Virus record (IMG/VR): IMGVR_UViG_3300043409_002084
Span: 1 to 30,181 of that record
Reading direction: 5' to 3' (one strand)
Origin: a virus
Length of the DNA stretch: 30,181 nucleotides
Shown here: piece by piece, positions 7,998 to 13,862 of the stretch
How the letters are laid out: each line of letters opens with the position of its first letter
Numbering within the stretch: the stretch's first letter is position 1
Notes under the pieces: generated by a model
What the model saw: only the letters and a program-made list of their open reading frames with translations
What the model was told of the DNA's origin: nothing
Databases searched by the model: none
Made by a program: the position numbers and the translations under genes

Positions 7998-8810
7998 TCA
8001 GGCCGTGGCGGAAGCCGGGTAGGCGCCGCCGGCCCACGTGGGATCGTTGAGCAAGGTGTTGAGCTCGGGAGAAACCACGCTCGCCGGGCTTGCACCGAAA
8101 TTTTTCGGACCAGAGGAGCTGGAAAACGCGGCGCGGCGGGCGGCCTCGCGCATCCAGCGCCGGGCGGCGGCGTGCCACGAAGCGAGCGGCCGGCCGGTGT
8201 TGAGCGTCCAGCCGTTGCTCTCGTAGTGGTCGTAAAACTCCTCGGCGTGGGCTTCGGTGCTGTGACGACTCAGGAAGAAGAGCGCAGCGATGAATAGGGC
8301 GCTCGGTCTTTGGCCGTCAGGCTCTCCGTCGGGCTCTCCGGAAGGTTGAATGACGGTTGGTTTGTTTGGGTTGTATGATGATTGGGGTGTCTGTGTGGCA
8401 CCAGGGGGGTGACGGTGTGGCACCGGTATTTCGGACTGGGTGGCACCCGTGGGGTGACTGTCTGGCACCGGTGGGGTGACGGTCGGGCACCCGTGGGGTG
8501 ACGGTGTGGCACCCATAGGGGCAGCCCGATTGACCGCCTCGCGATGCACAAAGTAATCGTTGGCGCGCCGGCCGCCTTCTCTGCGGCCGCCGTCAACAAT
8601 GTCGATCCAGCCGGCATTTTGGAGGGAGCGAATCGCGCGTTGCACCGACCGCTCGGAAAGTTTCGTGCGTTGGGAAATCTGCAGAACGCTCGGCCAGCAC
8701 TTGCCGAGGTGGTCATTGGCTTGATCGGCCAGCACTAAAAGCACGAAGCGTTGGATAGGATCGGAAGGCTCCGGGCGCTCCAGAACGAGGGTCATCAGTT
8801 TGATACTCAT
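7998..8810 (-). CDS. Replication initiator (lambda O-like) with winged HTH
   Basis: Here 270 codons start MSIKLMTLVLERPEPS. Residues 1-85 are a winged helix-turn-helix of the type found at the front of phage and plasmid initiators (FVLLVLADQANDHLGKCWPS, RTKLSERSVQRAIRSLQNAG). Residues about 97-138 are a Pro/Thr/His-rich linker encoded by the iteron array. The C-terminal part (FIAALFFLSRHSTEAHAEEFYDHYESNG to ASWHAAARRWMREA) is a conserved helical domain that would contact the helicase. A helicase gene directly downstream and iterons inside the gene match lambda O/P organisation. It is coupled by ATGA to the gene upstream. The melting site is probably the AT-richer DNA at about 8341-8396. Confidence 0.8.
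   Translation of the reverse strand: MSIKLMTLVLERPEPSDPIQRFVLLVLADQANDHLGKCWPSVLQISQRTKLSERSVQRAIRSLQNAGWIDIVDGGRREGGRRANDYFVHREAVNRAAPMGATPSPHGCPTVTPPVPDSHPTGATQSEIPVPHRHPPGATQTPQSSYNPNKPTVIQPSGEPDGEPDGQRPSALFIAALFFLSRHSTEAHAEEFYDHYESNGWTLNTGRPLASWHAAARRWMREAARRAAFSSSSGPKNFGASPASVVSPELNTLLNDPTWAGGAYPASATA
8397..8521 (-). repeat. 22-bp iterons inside the initiator gene, putative replication origin
   Basis: On the plus strand, near-identical 22-base units start at 8397, 8442, 8464 and 8486. A degenerate 23-base unit starts at 8419 and a partial one at 8508. Each begins GGCACC and contains GGGGTGAC about 10 bases in. Because 22 is not a multiple of three, the units are read in rotating frames, so the DNA rather than the peptide is conserved. 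The neighbouring stretch 8341-8396 is richer in T/A (TTGGTTTGTTTGGG, GTATGATGATTGG) and is a good unwinding element. Location inside an O-like initiator gene matches lambdoid origins. Confidence 0.75.
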
Positions 8811-9154
8811 AGGGCGAAAAGGTCAGTCTGCGTGCCCTGCGGGCGGCGCTCATCGAGTTTGGCGGCGAGCCACTGGGGCGTCATCTGGAAGGGTTTGCCG
8901 TCAGGATCGGTGGCCGGCGTGAGCGCGATGATCGCGTGAATCTCCTCGAAGAGACCGGGGAAATACGGCGTGTAGCGCAGCCAGAAACCGTAGCCGTTCT
9001 TAATGCCGCCGCGCGGCTGCACGGGCTGCTGCGTGCCGTCGTCGTGCCGCCAGTGGAAATCCAGCGGCAGAGGGTGATTCGCGAGGTAGCGCTCGGTCTT
9101 GGCCTGCGTCCAGAGCTCGGCGGGATCAAAGAATCCATCGGGAGTTGTCTTCAT
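8807..9154 (-). CDS. Hypothetical protein in replication operon
   Basis: The encoded 115 residues start MKTTPDGFFDPAELWTQAKT. The protein is rich in aromatics and Pro (NGYGFWLRYTPYFPGLFEEI) and ends in an acidic, Leu-rich TDLFAL. The ATG at 9154 overlaps the upstream stop by ATGA, and its own stop overlaps the initiator start by ATGA (8810-8807), so it is locked into the replication operon. The C-terminal half (TPQWLAAKLDERRPQG) may form a short helix. I do not recognise a family. Helicase loader and primase accessory proteins are sometimes this small, but no motif supports either. Confidence 0.7.
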   Translation of the reverse strand: MKTTPDGFFDPAELWTQAKTERYLANHPLPLDFHWRHDDGTQQPVQPRGGIKNGYGFWLRYTPYFPGLFEEIHAIIALTPATDPDGKPFQMTPQWLAAKLDERRPQGTQTDLFAL

Positions 9155-9453
9155 GGCAAAAGGTCGGTGGGGCCGAGCGTAGCGCGGGCCTCGTCGGTCT
9201 TGCGCGCAGCGAGCGCGGCGTGGGCGTGGTCGAAGAGCGGCGCGGCGTTCGTCTTGAGCCACTCGCCCATAAACTTCGGGCACGCCTCCGGCCACCGCCC
9301 CGGCGAGCGGCGCAAGTGCGCAAGCAGAGCGGGACCGCGATCATTGAGCCATCGCGCGCTCTCGGTGCGCGTCCACGGCTTGCGGCGCTGCCACGCCTGC
9401 TGCATGACGAGGGAGTGCGCCTCGGTGTGCTGGGAATTTTGAAGCGTGCTCAC
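9151..9453 (-). CDS. Hypothetical helical protein in replication operon
   Basis: This gene encodes 100 residues beginning MSTLQNSQHTEAHSLVMQQAWQRRK. It is basic and Trp-rich in the middle (RKPWTRTESARWLNDRGPALL, GRWPEACPKFMGEWLKT), with an Ala-rich C-terminus. Both boundaries are ATGA overlaps (9453-9450 and 9154-9151). Residues 25-60 could form a helix-turn-helix-like pair of helices, but I cannot assign it to a known DNA-binding family. No Shine-Dalgarno precedes it, so translation probably depends on the upstream gene. Confidence 0.7.
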   Translation of the reverse strand: MSTLQNSQHTEAHSLVMQQAWQRRKPWTRTESARWLNDRGPALLAHLRRSPGRWPEACPKFMGEWLKTNAAPLFDHAHAALAARKTDEARATLGPTDLLP

Positions 9454-9971
9454 CAGCGGCCTTTCCGGCGCGGCAAGCGCCCGGTGAATTGCAGGCCGTT
9501 GGTGCCGCCGTCGATGACTTGAAGCACCATGCCCGGCGTGAAGAGGCGGTTATCCCGCACGCGCACGGCGCGCTCAATCTTGCCGTTGAACGGCGAGCAC
9601 AGAAGGATGCGGATATTGGGTGGCACGCGCCGCACCACCATCATCACGCGCGGCGCAGGCCCATCCTGTATGGCTAGGGCTGGCGCCGCAGGGCTTGCAA
9701 TCGCCGGTGAGGGTAAGGACTCGGGCCGCAGCGCCGAAGCGATTATTTCGAGGCCGCTGGCCGTGAGCACGACGGCGTTGCGCACGATGCGGAAGTGTTT
9801 GCCCTCGGTCAGCCGCTCAACGCGCAAGGCGACGATGCGCTCCCGCGCCACGCCCAGGCTCTCGGCGACCTTGGCCTCCCAGAAGAGCTCACTCCCCGCG
9901 TCGGCGGGAGTCGTCGCCGCCGGAGCGGGTGGAGGTGGCGGCACTTCGCCGGAAGATTTTTTTCGGCTCAT
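9450..9971 (-). CDS. HTH-like protein with C-terminal basic domain
   Basis: The product has 173 residues. After a Lys/Pro-rich start (MSRKKSSGEVPPPPPAPAAT), residues about 27-80 read like a helix-turn-helix with wing (LFWEAKVAESLGVARERIVA, GKHFRIVRNAVVLTASGLEI). A Pro/Ala linker follows to about residue 107, and then a compact basic domain (RVPPNIRILLCSPFNGKI, VRVRDNRLFTPGMVLQVI) shaped like a small beta barrel. A DNA-binding role is likely. It is the first gene after a 157-base GC-rich spacer and is coupled by ATGA to the next gene. The target and role cannot be stated. Confidence 0.65.
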   Translation of the reverse strand: MSRKKSSGEVPPPPPAPAATTPADAGSELFWEAKVAESLGVARERIVALRVERLTEGKHFRIVRNAVVLTASGLEIIASALRPESLPSPAIASPAAPALAIQDGPAPRVMMVVRRVPPNIRILLCSPFNGKIERAVRVRDNRLFTPGMVLQVIDGGTNGLQFTGRLPRRKGRW

Positions 9972-10128
9972 AGGAAACGGAATCGGAAATCATTGGCCCA
10001 AAATTCCGTCGCAATGGAATCAGTCGGCTCCACACCCCCCCCCGCGGAAACGGGCACCCCCCCCTCCCCCCCTCGCGCGCGCTCGCGCCCGCGCGCGCGC
10101 GCGTCGTCGCGGTCAGCCGCGCGCGCGC
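9972..10128. other. GC-rich low-complexity spacer
   Basis: I see no gene here. The DNA contains C runs (eight or nine C near 10,033 and again near 10,060) and an alternating CG tract around 10,078-10,106 that could adopt a left-handed (Z) form. It lies between two minus-strand genes. No promoter boxes or terminator hairpin with a T tract are evident. Confidence 0.5.
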
Positions 10129-10812
10129 TCACGGCCGCACCTCCGCGCCCGCGCCCGTCATCCGCCCACCATCCGCCCGCACCTGCTCGGCTCCATCGTG
10201 CGATGGGCGGAAAACAGGTGACTCAGAATCACCTGACGCCCGAAACTCGATGCCGGCCGCGCCTGGGATCTGCCCGCCGGCCGCCTGGTCGGCGCCCTTT
10301 TGGCCGACAGTCTCCCGACCCTCAACCGGTGCCGGTGCGCAGGCCTGCACCTCGATCACTCCCAGGCTTGCGAGCATATCGTTGAGGCCGGCATGCGTCG
10401 GGCCGGTGACGTGCTCGATCCTGACCGTGGCGCCGCCAGTGAGGAGCAGCGCTTTGTCGGTCATCACGCCGGCGAGGATCGGCAGCGATGCGCGCGGCAT
10501 CTCGTCGATCTCATCCCGGCACCGGTCGATTGCCTCACGCGCCAGGGCGAGGGCATCCAGGCCGATGCTTTGTTTATGGCGGTCTAACTCCCCGCTCTCA
10601 AGCGCCTGCCGGCGCAGCGCACGCACGACCTCGCGCGACACCCCGAACGCGGCCGCCACCCGGCGACTCCCCTGCCCTTCGGCGACCGCACCGAGCACGG
10701 CCGCGCGCAGATCCGCGCGCGCATCTAGGCAGCGCGCCGTGCATCGGCCGCCCTTGCGGTCGTTCTCGATGCTCAACAACTCATCCCCCTCGGTGCCGAG
10801 GGCCGCGTGCAT
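10129..10812 (-). CDS. HTH protein, possibly terminase-small-subunit-like
   Basis: The frame from the ATG at 10,812 encodes 227 residues; a longer frame to 10,893 would overlap the upstream gene by 44 bases. Residues about 28-66 form a clear helix-turn-helix (DLRAAVLGAVAEGQGSRRVA, AAFGVSREVVRALRRQALES). The next helices (DALALAREAIDRCRDEIDEM) lead to MTDKALLLTGGATVRIEH, a segment seen in small-terminase-like and related phage HTH proteins (recalled, not searched). From about residue 165 the sequence is low in complexity and is overlaid by a paired GGGCGGAT repeat and a perfect inverted repeat, so the C-terminus may serve DNA-level signals. Alternatives are a transcription regulator or an origin-binding accessory protein. 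Confidence 0.65.
   Translation of the reverse strand: MHAALGTEGDELLSIENDRKGGRCTARCLDARADLRAAVLGAVAEGQGSRRVAAAFGVSREVVRALRRQALESGELDRHKQSIGLDALALAREAIDRCRDEIDEMPRASLPILAGVMTDKALLLTGGATVRIEHVTGPTHAGLNDMLASLGVIEVQACAPAPVEGRETVGQKGADQAAGGQIPGAAGIEFRASGDSESPVFRPSHDGAEQVRADGGRMTGAGAEVRP
10160..10178 (-). repeat. Third copy of the 19-bp paired GGGCGGAT motif
   Basis: On the minus strand this reads GGGCGGATGGTGGGCGGAT. It has the same 11-base spacing and the same intervening T as the two copies that flank the candidate attP (16,511-16,529 and 16,713-16,731). It lies inside the 3' end of the HTH gene. A single related GGGCGGA is at 10,205-10,211 on the plus strand. Confidence 0.6.
10205..10240. promoter_or_regulatory. 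Nested perfect hairpin / operator-like inverted repeat
   Basis: CAGGTGA (10,214-10,220) and TCACCTG (10,228-10,234) form a perfect 7-bp inverted repeat around a 7-base loop. It is enclosed by GGGCG (10,205-10,209) and CGCCC (10,236-10,240). It lies within the coding 3' end of the HTH gene. The inner stem-loop has the geometry of a tRNA anticodon arm, and CAGGTGACT also occurs in the tRNA-like segment at 16,656-16,664. It could be a protein-binding palindrome or an RNA structure. Confidence 0.45.
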
Positions 10813-10849
10813 CGTTATCTGAGTTCCAAGAGTCAGCACGGCGGAAAAA

Positions 10850-11071
10850 TTACCGATTGCCCGCGGCGAGCGGGTTGGCCCACGCCTCGACAACCTGAGC
10901 CAACTGCGAAGCAGTCCACCGGCAACGCATATGTCCGCCGCCTGGGATGACGACCGCGGCGGGCGGAAACTTACCCGCGGCAGACAGCTCGCGCAGTCGG
11001 TAGGGCGGCAAACGCAAAAGGCGCGCGACCTCCGCCAGTCGATAAAGTTGATCCGCCTCGCGTGCTTTCAT
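10850..11071 (-). CDS. Excisionase/MerR-like HTH protein
   Basis: Its 73 residues match the small winged-helix pattern of AlpA/excisionase proteins: LYRLAEVARLLRLPPYRLRE (helix-turn-helix, residues 9-28), AAGKFPPAAVVIPGGGHMRC (wing, residues 31-50), then RWTASQLAQVVEAW (final helix). It could be the excision factor that pairs with the integrase, or a transcription regulator of this operon. I chose the ATG at 11,071 because it overlaps the upstream stop by ATGA. A longer open frame to 11,449 would lie inside the two upstream genes. Confidence 0.7.
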   Translation of the reverse strand: MKAREADQLYRLAEVARLLRLPPYRLRELSAAGKFPPAAVVIPGGGHMRCRWTASQLAQVVEAWANPLAAGNR

Positions 11072-11301
11072 GCGTGGCCCTCCATTGCAGCCAGGGCGGC
11101 GGCGTAGCTCGACCAGTTGCCGGCGTAGATCCGGGCGGCCGACTGCGTGGCGTCGATCGGCTGCGCGATCGTCCACCCGCCAGACGGATGCCGCACCACC
11201 TCGCGGAAACACATCATCACCGGCACCTCGTCGGCAGTCGGCAGCCGGCGCGGCAGGCCGGGGCCGGCCAGCTCGCGAAAAAATGAGGCTTGGGCGACCA
11301 T
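11068..11301 (-). CDS. Hypothetical small protein, early operon
   Basis: The 77 encoded residues start MVAQASFFRELAGPGLPRRL. The start shares a TAATG overlap with the gene upstream (11,303-11,299) and the end shares ATGA with the excisionase-like gene. The sequence (PVMMCFREVVRHPSGGWTIA, then AARIYAGNWSSYAAALAAM) looks like a small alpha/beta protein with two beta strands and a C-terminal helix. I do not recognise a family. Being second in the early operon, it may be regulatory or counter-defence, but nothing visible proves either. Confidence 0.65.
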   Translation of the reverse strand: MVAQASFFRELAGPGLPRRLPTADEVPVMMCFREVVRHPSGGWTIAQPIDATQSAARIYAGNWSSYAAALAAMEGHA

Positions 11302-11507
11302 TAGGCGGCCTCCTGCGTTGCGCGCCGCCGGGTCTCCGCCGGCACCGCGGCCGGCAAACACGCGGCCGCGAGCGTTGATTTACAAAATTCCGGCGGCGTC
11401 TGCCCGGCGCGCACCGCAGCCAGGTCAATAGCCTGGGCAAGCGGCGCAACGCGCGGGATTCTTAAAATTATCGTGCGATCAGGTCCGCGGCGAGTGGGAT
11501 GGCTCAT
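11301..11507 (-). CDS. Ribbon-helix-helix-like small protein, first gene of early operon
   Basis: This 68-residue product starts MSHPTRRGPDRTIILRIPRV. Residues 11-52 (RTIILRIPRVAPLAQAIDLA, then AVRAGQTPPEFCKSTLAAAC) fit a beta strand followed by two helices, as in Arc/CopG repressors, though the match is loose. It is the first gene of the leftward operon. A candidate promoter (TTGACG at 11,537-11,542, read on the minus strand, with TACAGA-type -10 sequence 17-18 bases on) would place the transcript start within a few bases of the ATG, so the message may be leaderless. The motif ATTTAACATCTGTAAAA overlaps the start codon, suggesting autoregulation. Confidence 0.6.
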   Translation of the reverse strand: MSHPTRRGPDRTIILRIPRVAPLAQAIDLAAVRAGQTPPEFCKSTLAAACLPAAVPAETRRRATQEAA

Positions 11508-11580
11508 TTAACATCTGTAAAAGTGTTACGCATCGCGCGTCAATAAAAACTTTGAAACTGTTACGTTTCTTAAAACTAAA
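11505..11580. promoter_or_regulatory. Divergent control region with operator-like motif (copy B)
   Basis: Two repeated elements are packed together here. CATTTAACATCTGTAAAA (11,505-11,522) matches 14,221-14,238 at 16 of 18 positions and is centred on a near-palindrome. The 40-base AT-rich block at 11,541-11,580 matches 771-810. Between them, read leftward, lies TTGACG followed by TTTTACAG, a plausible -35/-10 pair for the early operon. The whole block lies between the leftward operon and the rightward cassette. Confidence 0.6.
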
Positions 11581-11800
11581 AGCGCGCGCAACTCGCGCCT
11601 CGCTCGGTGTTTGTATTTCTCGCACAGATTTGCGCGCCAATTTGATTGTATTGCGCTCGGCGCTCTGCATCGTGTCTCTCGTCGGTGGGCCTCGTGGCTC
11701 ACCGGTTTTTCTCGCCGATAGTGCCGGGCAGGCAGGCAGGAGAAAACCACCACACTGCCACCCGTTGACGCGGGCCGCCCGGCATCAGCAGAGAAAACAT
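11581..11800. other. Intergenic DNA before the rightward cassette
   Basis: No convincing gene is present; a plus-strand frame through here is only an extension of the next gene and has no supported start. The stretch holds AT-richer DNA near 11,635-11,655 (CCAATTTGATTGTATTG), a GGCAGGCAGGCAGG run near 11,728-11,742, and TTGACG near 11,765. The cassette promoter is probably here, but I cannot fix a -10 box. Confidence 0.45.
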
Positions 11801-12151
11801 ATGCACACGCACACGAACAGCCAAATCGAGCGCCCGGCCCTCAGTCCGTCCGCTCTCGCCGACCGCACCGCCCCGAGCTATTGCAGCCGCCAGCACAGTT
11901 CCGCCCTCGACCTCGCCGACCGCCTAATCTCTGAGCCAGATTGTTCGGCTTGGCTCCGGGGCGCCATTGTCCGCGCCCTCGGCCGCGATCCCGTGGACGC
12001 GGTGGCCGACGCCGAAATCCTGCTTTCCGTGCTCTCCGCGCGCTTGGAAGAGTTGCAGGCCGACCCCCGCACGCCGTATCGCTCCGCCTGGCATGTTGAG
12101 CAAGCCGAGTTCTACGCTGAAAAGTTCGCCAGCGCAGGGGGTGCCAAATGA
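11801..12151 (+). CDS. Small cassette protein with RDPVDAVADAE motif
   Basis: The product has 116 residues from MHTHTNSQIERPALS. After a polar N-terminus, residues about 35-92 form an all-helical domain: SSALDLADRLISEPDCSAWL, then GAIVRALGRDPVDAVADAEI, LLSVLSARLEELQ. A W-L-R...A...RDPVDA..DAE pattern is one I associate with small proteins on proteobacterial plasmids and integrative elements near antirestriction genes (recalled, not searched). Here too it is coupled by ATGA to an ArdA-like gene. Function is unknown, and a counter-defence role is only suggested by the neighbour. The ATG follows AGAGAAAACAT, with no good Shine-Dalgarno at normal spacing. Confidence 0.7.
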   Translation: MHTHTNSQIERPALSPSALADRTAPSYCSRQHSSALDLADRLISEPDCSAWLRGAIVRALGRDPVDAVADAEILLSVLSARLEELQADPRTPYRSAWHVEQAEFYAEKFASAGGAK

Positions 12152-12675
12152 GCACGACCACCAGCGCCGCCCGCATCTATTGCGGCACATATGCCAAATA
12201 CAACTCCGGCAGCATCGCCGGCGCTTGGCTCGACCTCGCCGACTACGCCGGCCGGGATGAGTTGCTTGTCGCGTGCTTCGATTTGCACGCCGACGAGGCC
12301 GACCCTGAGCTCATGTTCCAGGACTGCGAAAGTTTCCCGGCCTGCTGGTATTCGGAATGTTCCGCGCCACCGGATATGCTTTGGGAGTGGCTTGCCCTCT
12401 CCGACAGCGAGCGCCTGGCATTTGAGGCCTACGCCTCGACCAAGGGCCGCGCCGATACCGTCACCATTGACGATTTCCGCGACACCTACGCAGGCACGGC
12501 CGACAGCGAGGCCGATTTTGCCGAGCGCACCGCCGAAGAGTGCGACCAGCTCCCCAAAGATTTACCGAGCTGGATTATGATCGACTGGGCTGCCTCCTGG
12601 TCGTGCAACCTCCGGCACGATTACGTCACCGGCACCGACTCGGAAGGCACCTTGCACTTCTTCCGCAACTCTTAA
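12148..12675 (+). CDS. ardA: ArdA-like antirestriction protein
   Basis: At 175 residues this is slightly longer than typical ArdA (about 165). The N-terminus RIYCGTYAKYNSGSIAGAWL is the hallmark first domain. The middle has MFQDCESF in place of the usual DYEGF-type segment. The C-terminus has FAERTAEECDQLPKDLPSW followed by IMIDWAASWSCNLRHDY, matching the YIDYEAWARDL..DY end of ArdA. The protein is strongly acidic (many Asp and Glu), as expected for a mimic of B-form DNA that occupies type I restriction-modification enzymes and protects incoming DNA. It overlaps the preceding gene by ATGA and is the best-recognised member of the rightward cassette. Confidence 0.85.
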   Translation: MSTTTSAARIYCGTYAKYNSGSIAGAWLDLADYAGRDELLVACFDLHADEADPELMFQDCESFPACWYSECSAPPDMLWEWLALSDSERLAFEAYASTKGRADTVTIDDFRDTYAGTADSEADFAERTAEECDQLPKDLPSWIMIDWAASWSCNLRHDYVTGTDSEGTLHFFRNS

Positions 12676-12687
12676 CCCACCGCACCC

Positions 12688-12954
12688 ATGACCACGCTTT
12701 CCCTGATCACCGGCAACACCTACCCGCACCGCCAGGCGCTCCGCGCGCTCGGCGGCCGGTGGAATCCCATCGCGCAAGGCTGGGAAGTGCCCGCCGAGCT
12801 TGCCGACCGCTGCCGCGCCCTCGTGGCCGGCGGCCGGCCTGCTTACACGCCGCGCACCGTCTCCACGGTCACGCGTTTCTCTTCCGGGGCCGAAATCTAC
12901 ACCAACCGGCGCGGCCGGTGCGAAGATGCCCCGTGCTGCGGCTGCTGCTCTTAA
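12688..12954 (+). CDS. Small protein with GGRWNP-GW domain and cysteine-rich tail
   Basis: The encoded 88 residues start MTTLSLITGNTYPHRQALRA. The segment LRALGGRWNPIAQGWEVPAE resembles a short repeated module found in phage and plasmid proteins (L..LGG.W....KGW.V). It ends in CEDAPCCGCC, five cysteines in ten residues, which could bind a metal. The gene lies 12 bases after ardA, and the start is preceded by CACCGCACCC rather than a Shine-Dalgarno. I cannot name a function; its context within an antirestriction cassette suggests counter-defence or nucleic-acid binding. Confidence 0.7.
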   Translation: MTTLSLITGNTYPHRQALRALGGRWNPIAQGWEVPAELADRCRALVAGGRPAYTPRTVSTVTRFSSGAEIYTNRRGRCEDAPCCGCCS

Positions 12955-12972
12955 CCCTCAAAAACTAAATCC

Positions 12973-13203
12973 ATGTCCCTCCTCACCGATCCCGAGCTCG
13001 CGGCCATCGAGCGCAACCACACCCGCCTTGCCAAAATCGGCGACCGCGGCCACACCTCCAGCCTTTTCGCCGACCTCGACGCCGAGGCCGCACGCGCCGA
13101 GGCTCAGGCCGCCCAGGCCCGCCACGAATCCGCCACCCTTGACCGCCAACGCGCCGCCGCCCTCCGGGCAGTCGGCGCCGATCTCCCTCTGTTCTCCGTT
13201 TAA
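12973..13203 (+). CDS. Small Ala-rich helical protein
   Basis: The product has 76 residues (MSLLTDPELAAIERNHTRLA). Residues 33-67 are strongly Ala/Glu/Arg-rich (ADLDAEAARAEAQAAQARHE) and should form a long helix or coiled coil. The protein ends in DLPLFSV. It is acidic overall and carries no recognisable domain. The start has the leader AAACTAAATCC. A long frame on the opposite strand exists, but this frame fits the spacing, start context and orientation of the cassette better. Confidence 0.6.
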   Translation: MSLLTDPELAAIERNHTRLAKIGDRGHTSSLFADLDAEAARAEAQAAQARHESATLDRQRAAALRAVGADLPLFSV

Positions 13204-13207
13204 CCCC

Positions 13208-13630
13208 ATGAAACCCAAACCCAAACCCAAAAAACCCAAACACGCCAACGTCGGCAACAAGCACGCCCAGCGCGGCCCAGCGCGCCGGGTGCCCGTCTCC
13301 GTTCGCCTCGATCCCGCCGACCTTGCCACCCTTAAAAACCAGGCTGCCACGCGCGGCCTTTCCCAATCCGACACCGTAGCCATAGCCCTTAACGTCCTCA
13401 AATCCTCACCCATGACCAGTCCCGACGACCTAAACGATATTGCCTGCGCTGCGGTCGATTCCATCCACGGCGCCTGCGCCCCCAGCACCTTCAACGACGA
13501 CGAGCGCGACGAATGGCGTGAAACCGCCGGCCGGTTGTTTCTGGCGGCCTGCCAAGCAATCTCCGGCGACATGAACGAAGCGACCGCCAAAGATTCCGCG
13601 CTCGGAGCCGTTCGCAAGGCCACAAAATAA
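13208..13630 (+). CDS. Basic-tailed ribbon-helix-helix protein with C-terminal domain
   Basis: The frame encodes 140 residues. It opens with a Lys/Pro repeat (MKPKPKPKKPKHANVG), a flexible DNA-contacting tail. RRVPVSVRLDPADLATLKNQ and then GLSQSDTVAIALNVLKSS (residues about 30-67) form a ribbon-helix-helix. From MTSPDDLND (residue about 68) a separate acidic helical domain follows (ERDEWRETAGRLFLAACQAI). The internal Met could be a second start giving the C-terminal domain alone. The ATG at 13,208 comes 5 bases after the previous stop and follows TAACCCC. It is a likely DNA-binding regulator of the cassette; the C-terminal domain is unrecognised. Confidence 0.65.
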   Translation: MKPKPKPKKPKHANVGNKHAQRGPARRVPVSVRLDPADLATLKNQAATRGLSQSDTVAIALNVLKSSPMTSPDDLNDIACAAVDSIHGACAPSTFNDDERDEWRETAGRLFLAACQAISGDMNEATAKDSALGAVRKATK

Positions 13631-13651
13631 CCCACCCCACCACCTCATCGA

Positions 13652-13855
13652 ATGAAAACCCAAAAGACAGAGCGCCCCGTTGGCGGAATCATCCGCGACA
13701 ATTCAAACGATCCGCAAGATCCCGACAAGCGGTGGATTCTGGAATGGCCCTCGCCGTTGGGCCACACCTGCTACGAAACCCTCGCGGCCGCAACCGCGGC
13801 AGCGCGGAAAAACAAACTCGTCCCAAAACGCTGGGCTGGTTGCGACCGCGAATAA
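13652..13855 (+). CDS. Small hypothetical cassette protein
   Basis: This gene encodes 67 residues, MKTQKTERPVGGIIRDNSND and so on. DKRWILEWPSPLGHTCYETL followed by AAATAAARKNKLVPKRW suggests a two-stranded sheet and a helix with basic residues, a simple fold seen in many small phage proteins. No known motif is visible. It lies 21 bases after the previous gene and 7 bases before the next, with the same C-rich leader style as its neighbours. Confidence 0.55.
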   Translation: MKTQKTERPVGGIIRDNSNDPQDPDKRWILEWPSPLGHTCYETLAAATAAARKNKLVPKRWAGCDRE

Positions 13856-13862
13856 TCCACCC

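Noticed and set aside
8397-8521. Protein-level tandem repeat in the initiator
   Set aside because: The DNA unit is 22 bases, so the peptide repeat shifts frame each time. The DNA is what is conserved.
12958-13635. 225-codon minus-strand frame across the cassette
   Set aside because: It opposes two plus-strand genes that have consistent spacing, start context and an RHH motif. Its translation is Gly-rich and without motifs.
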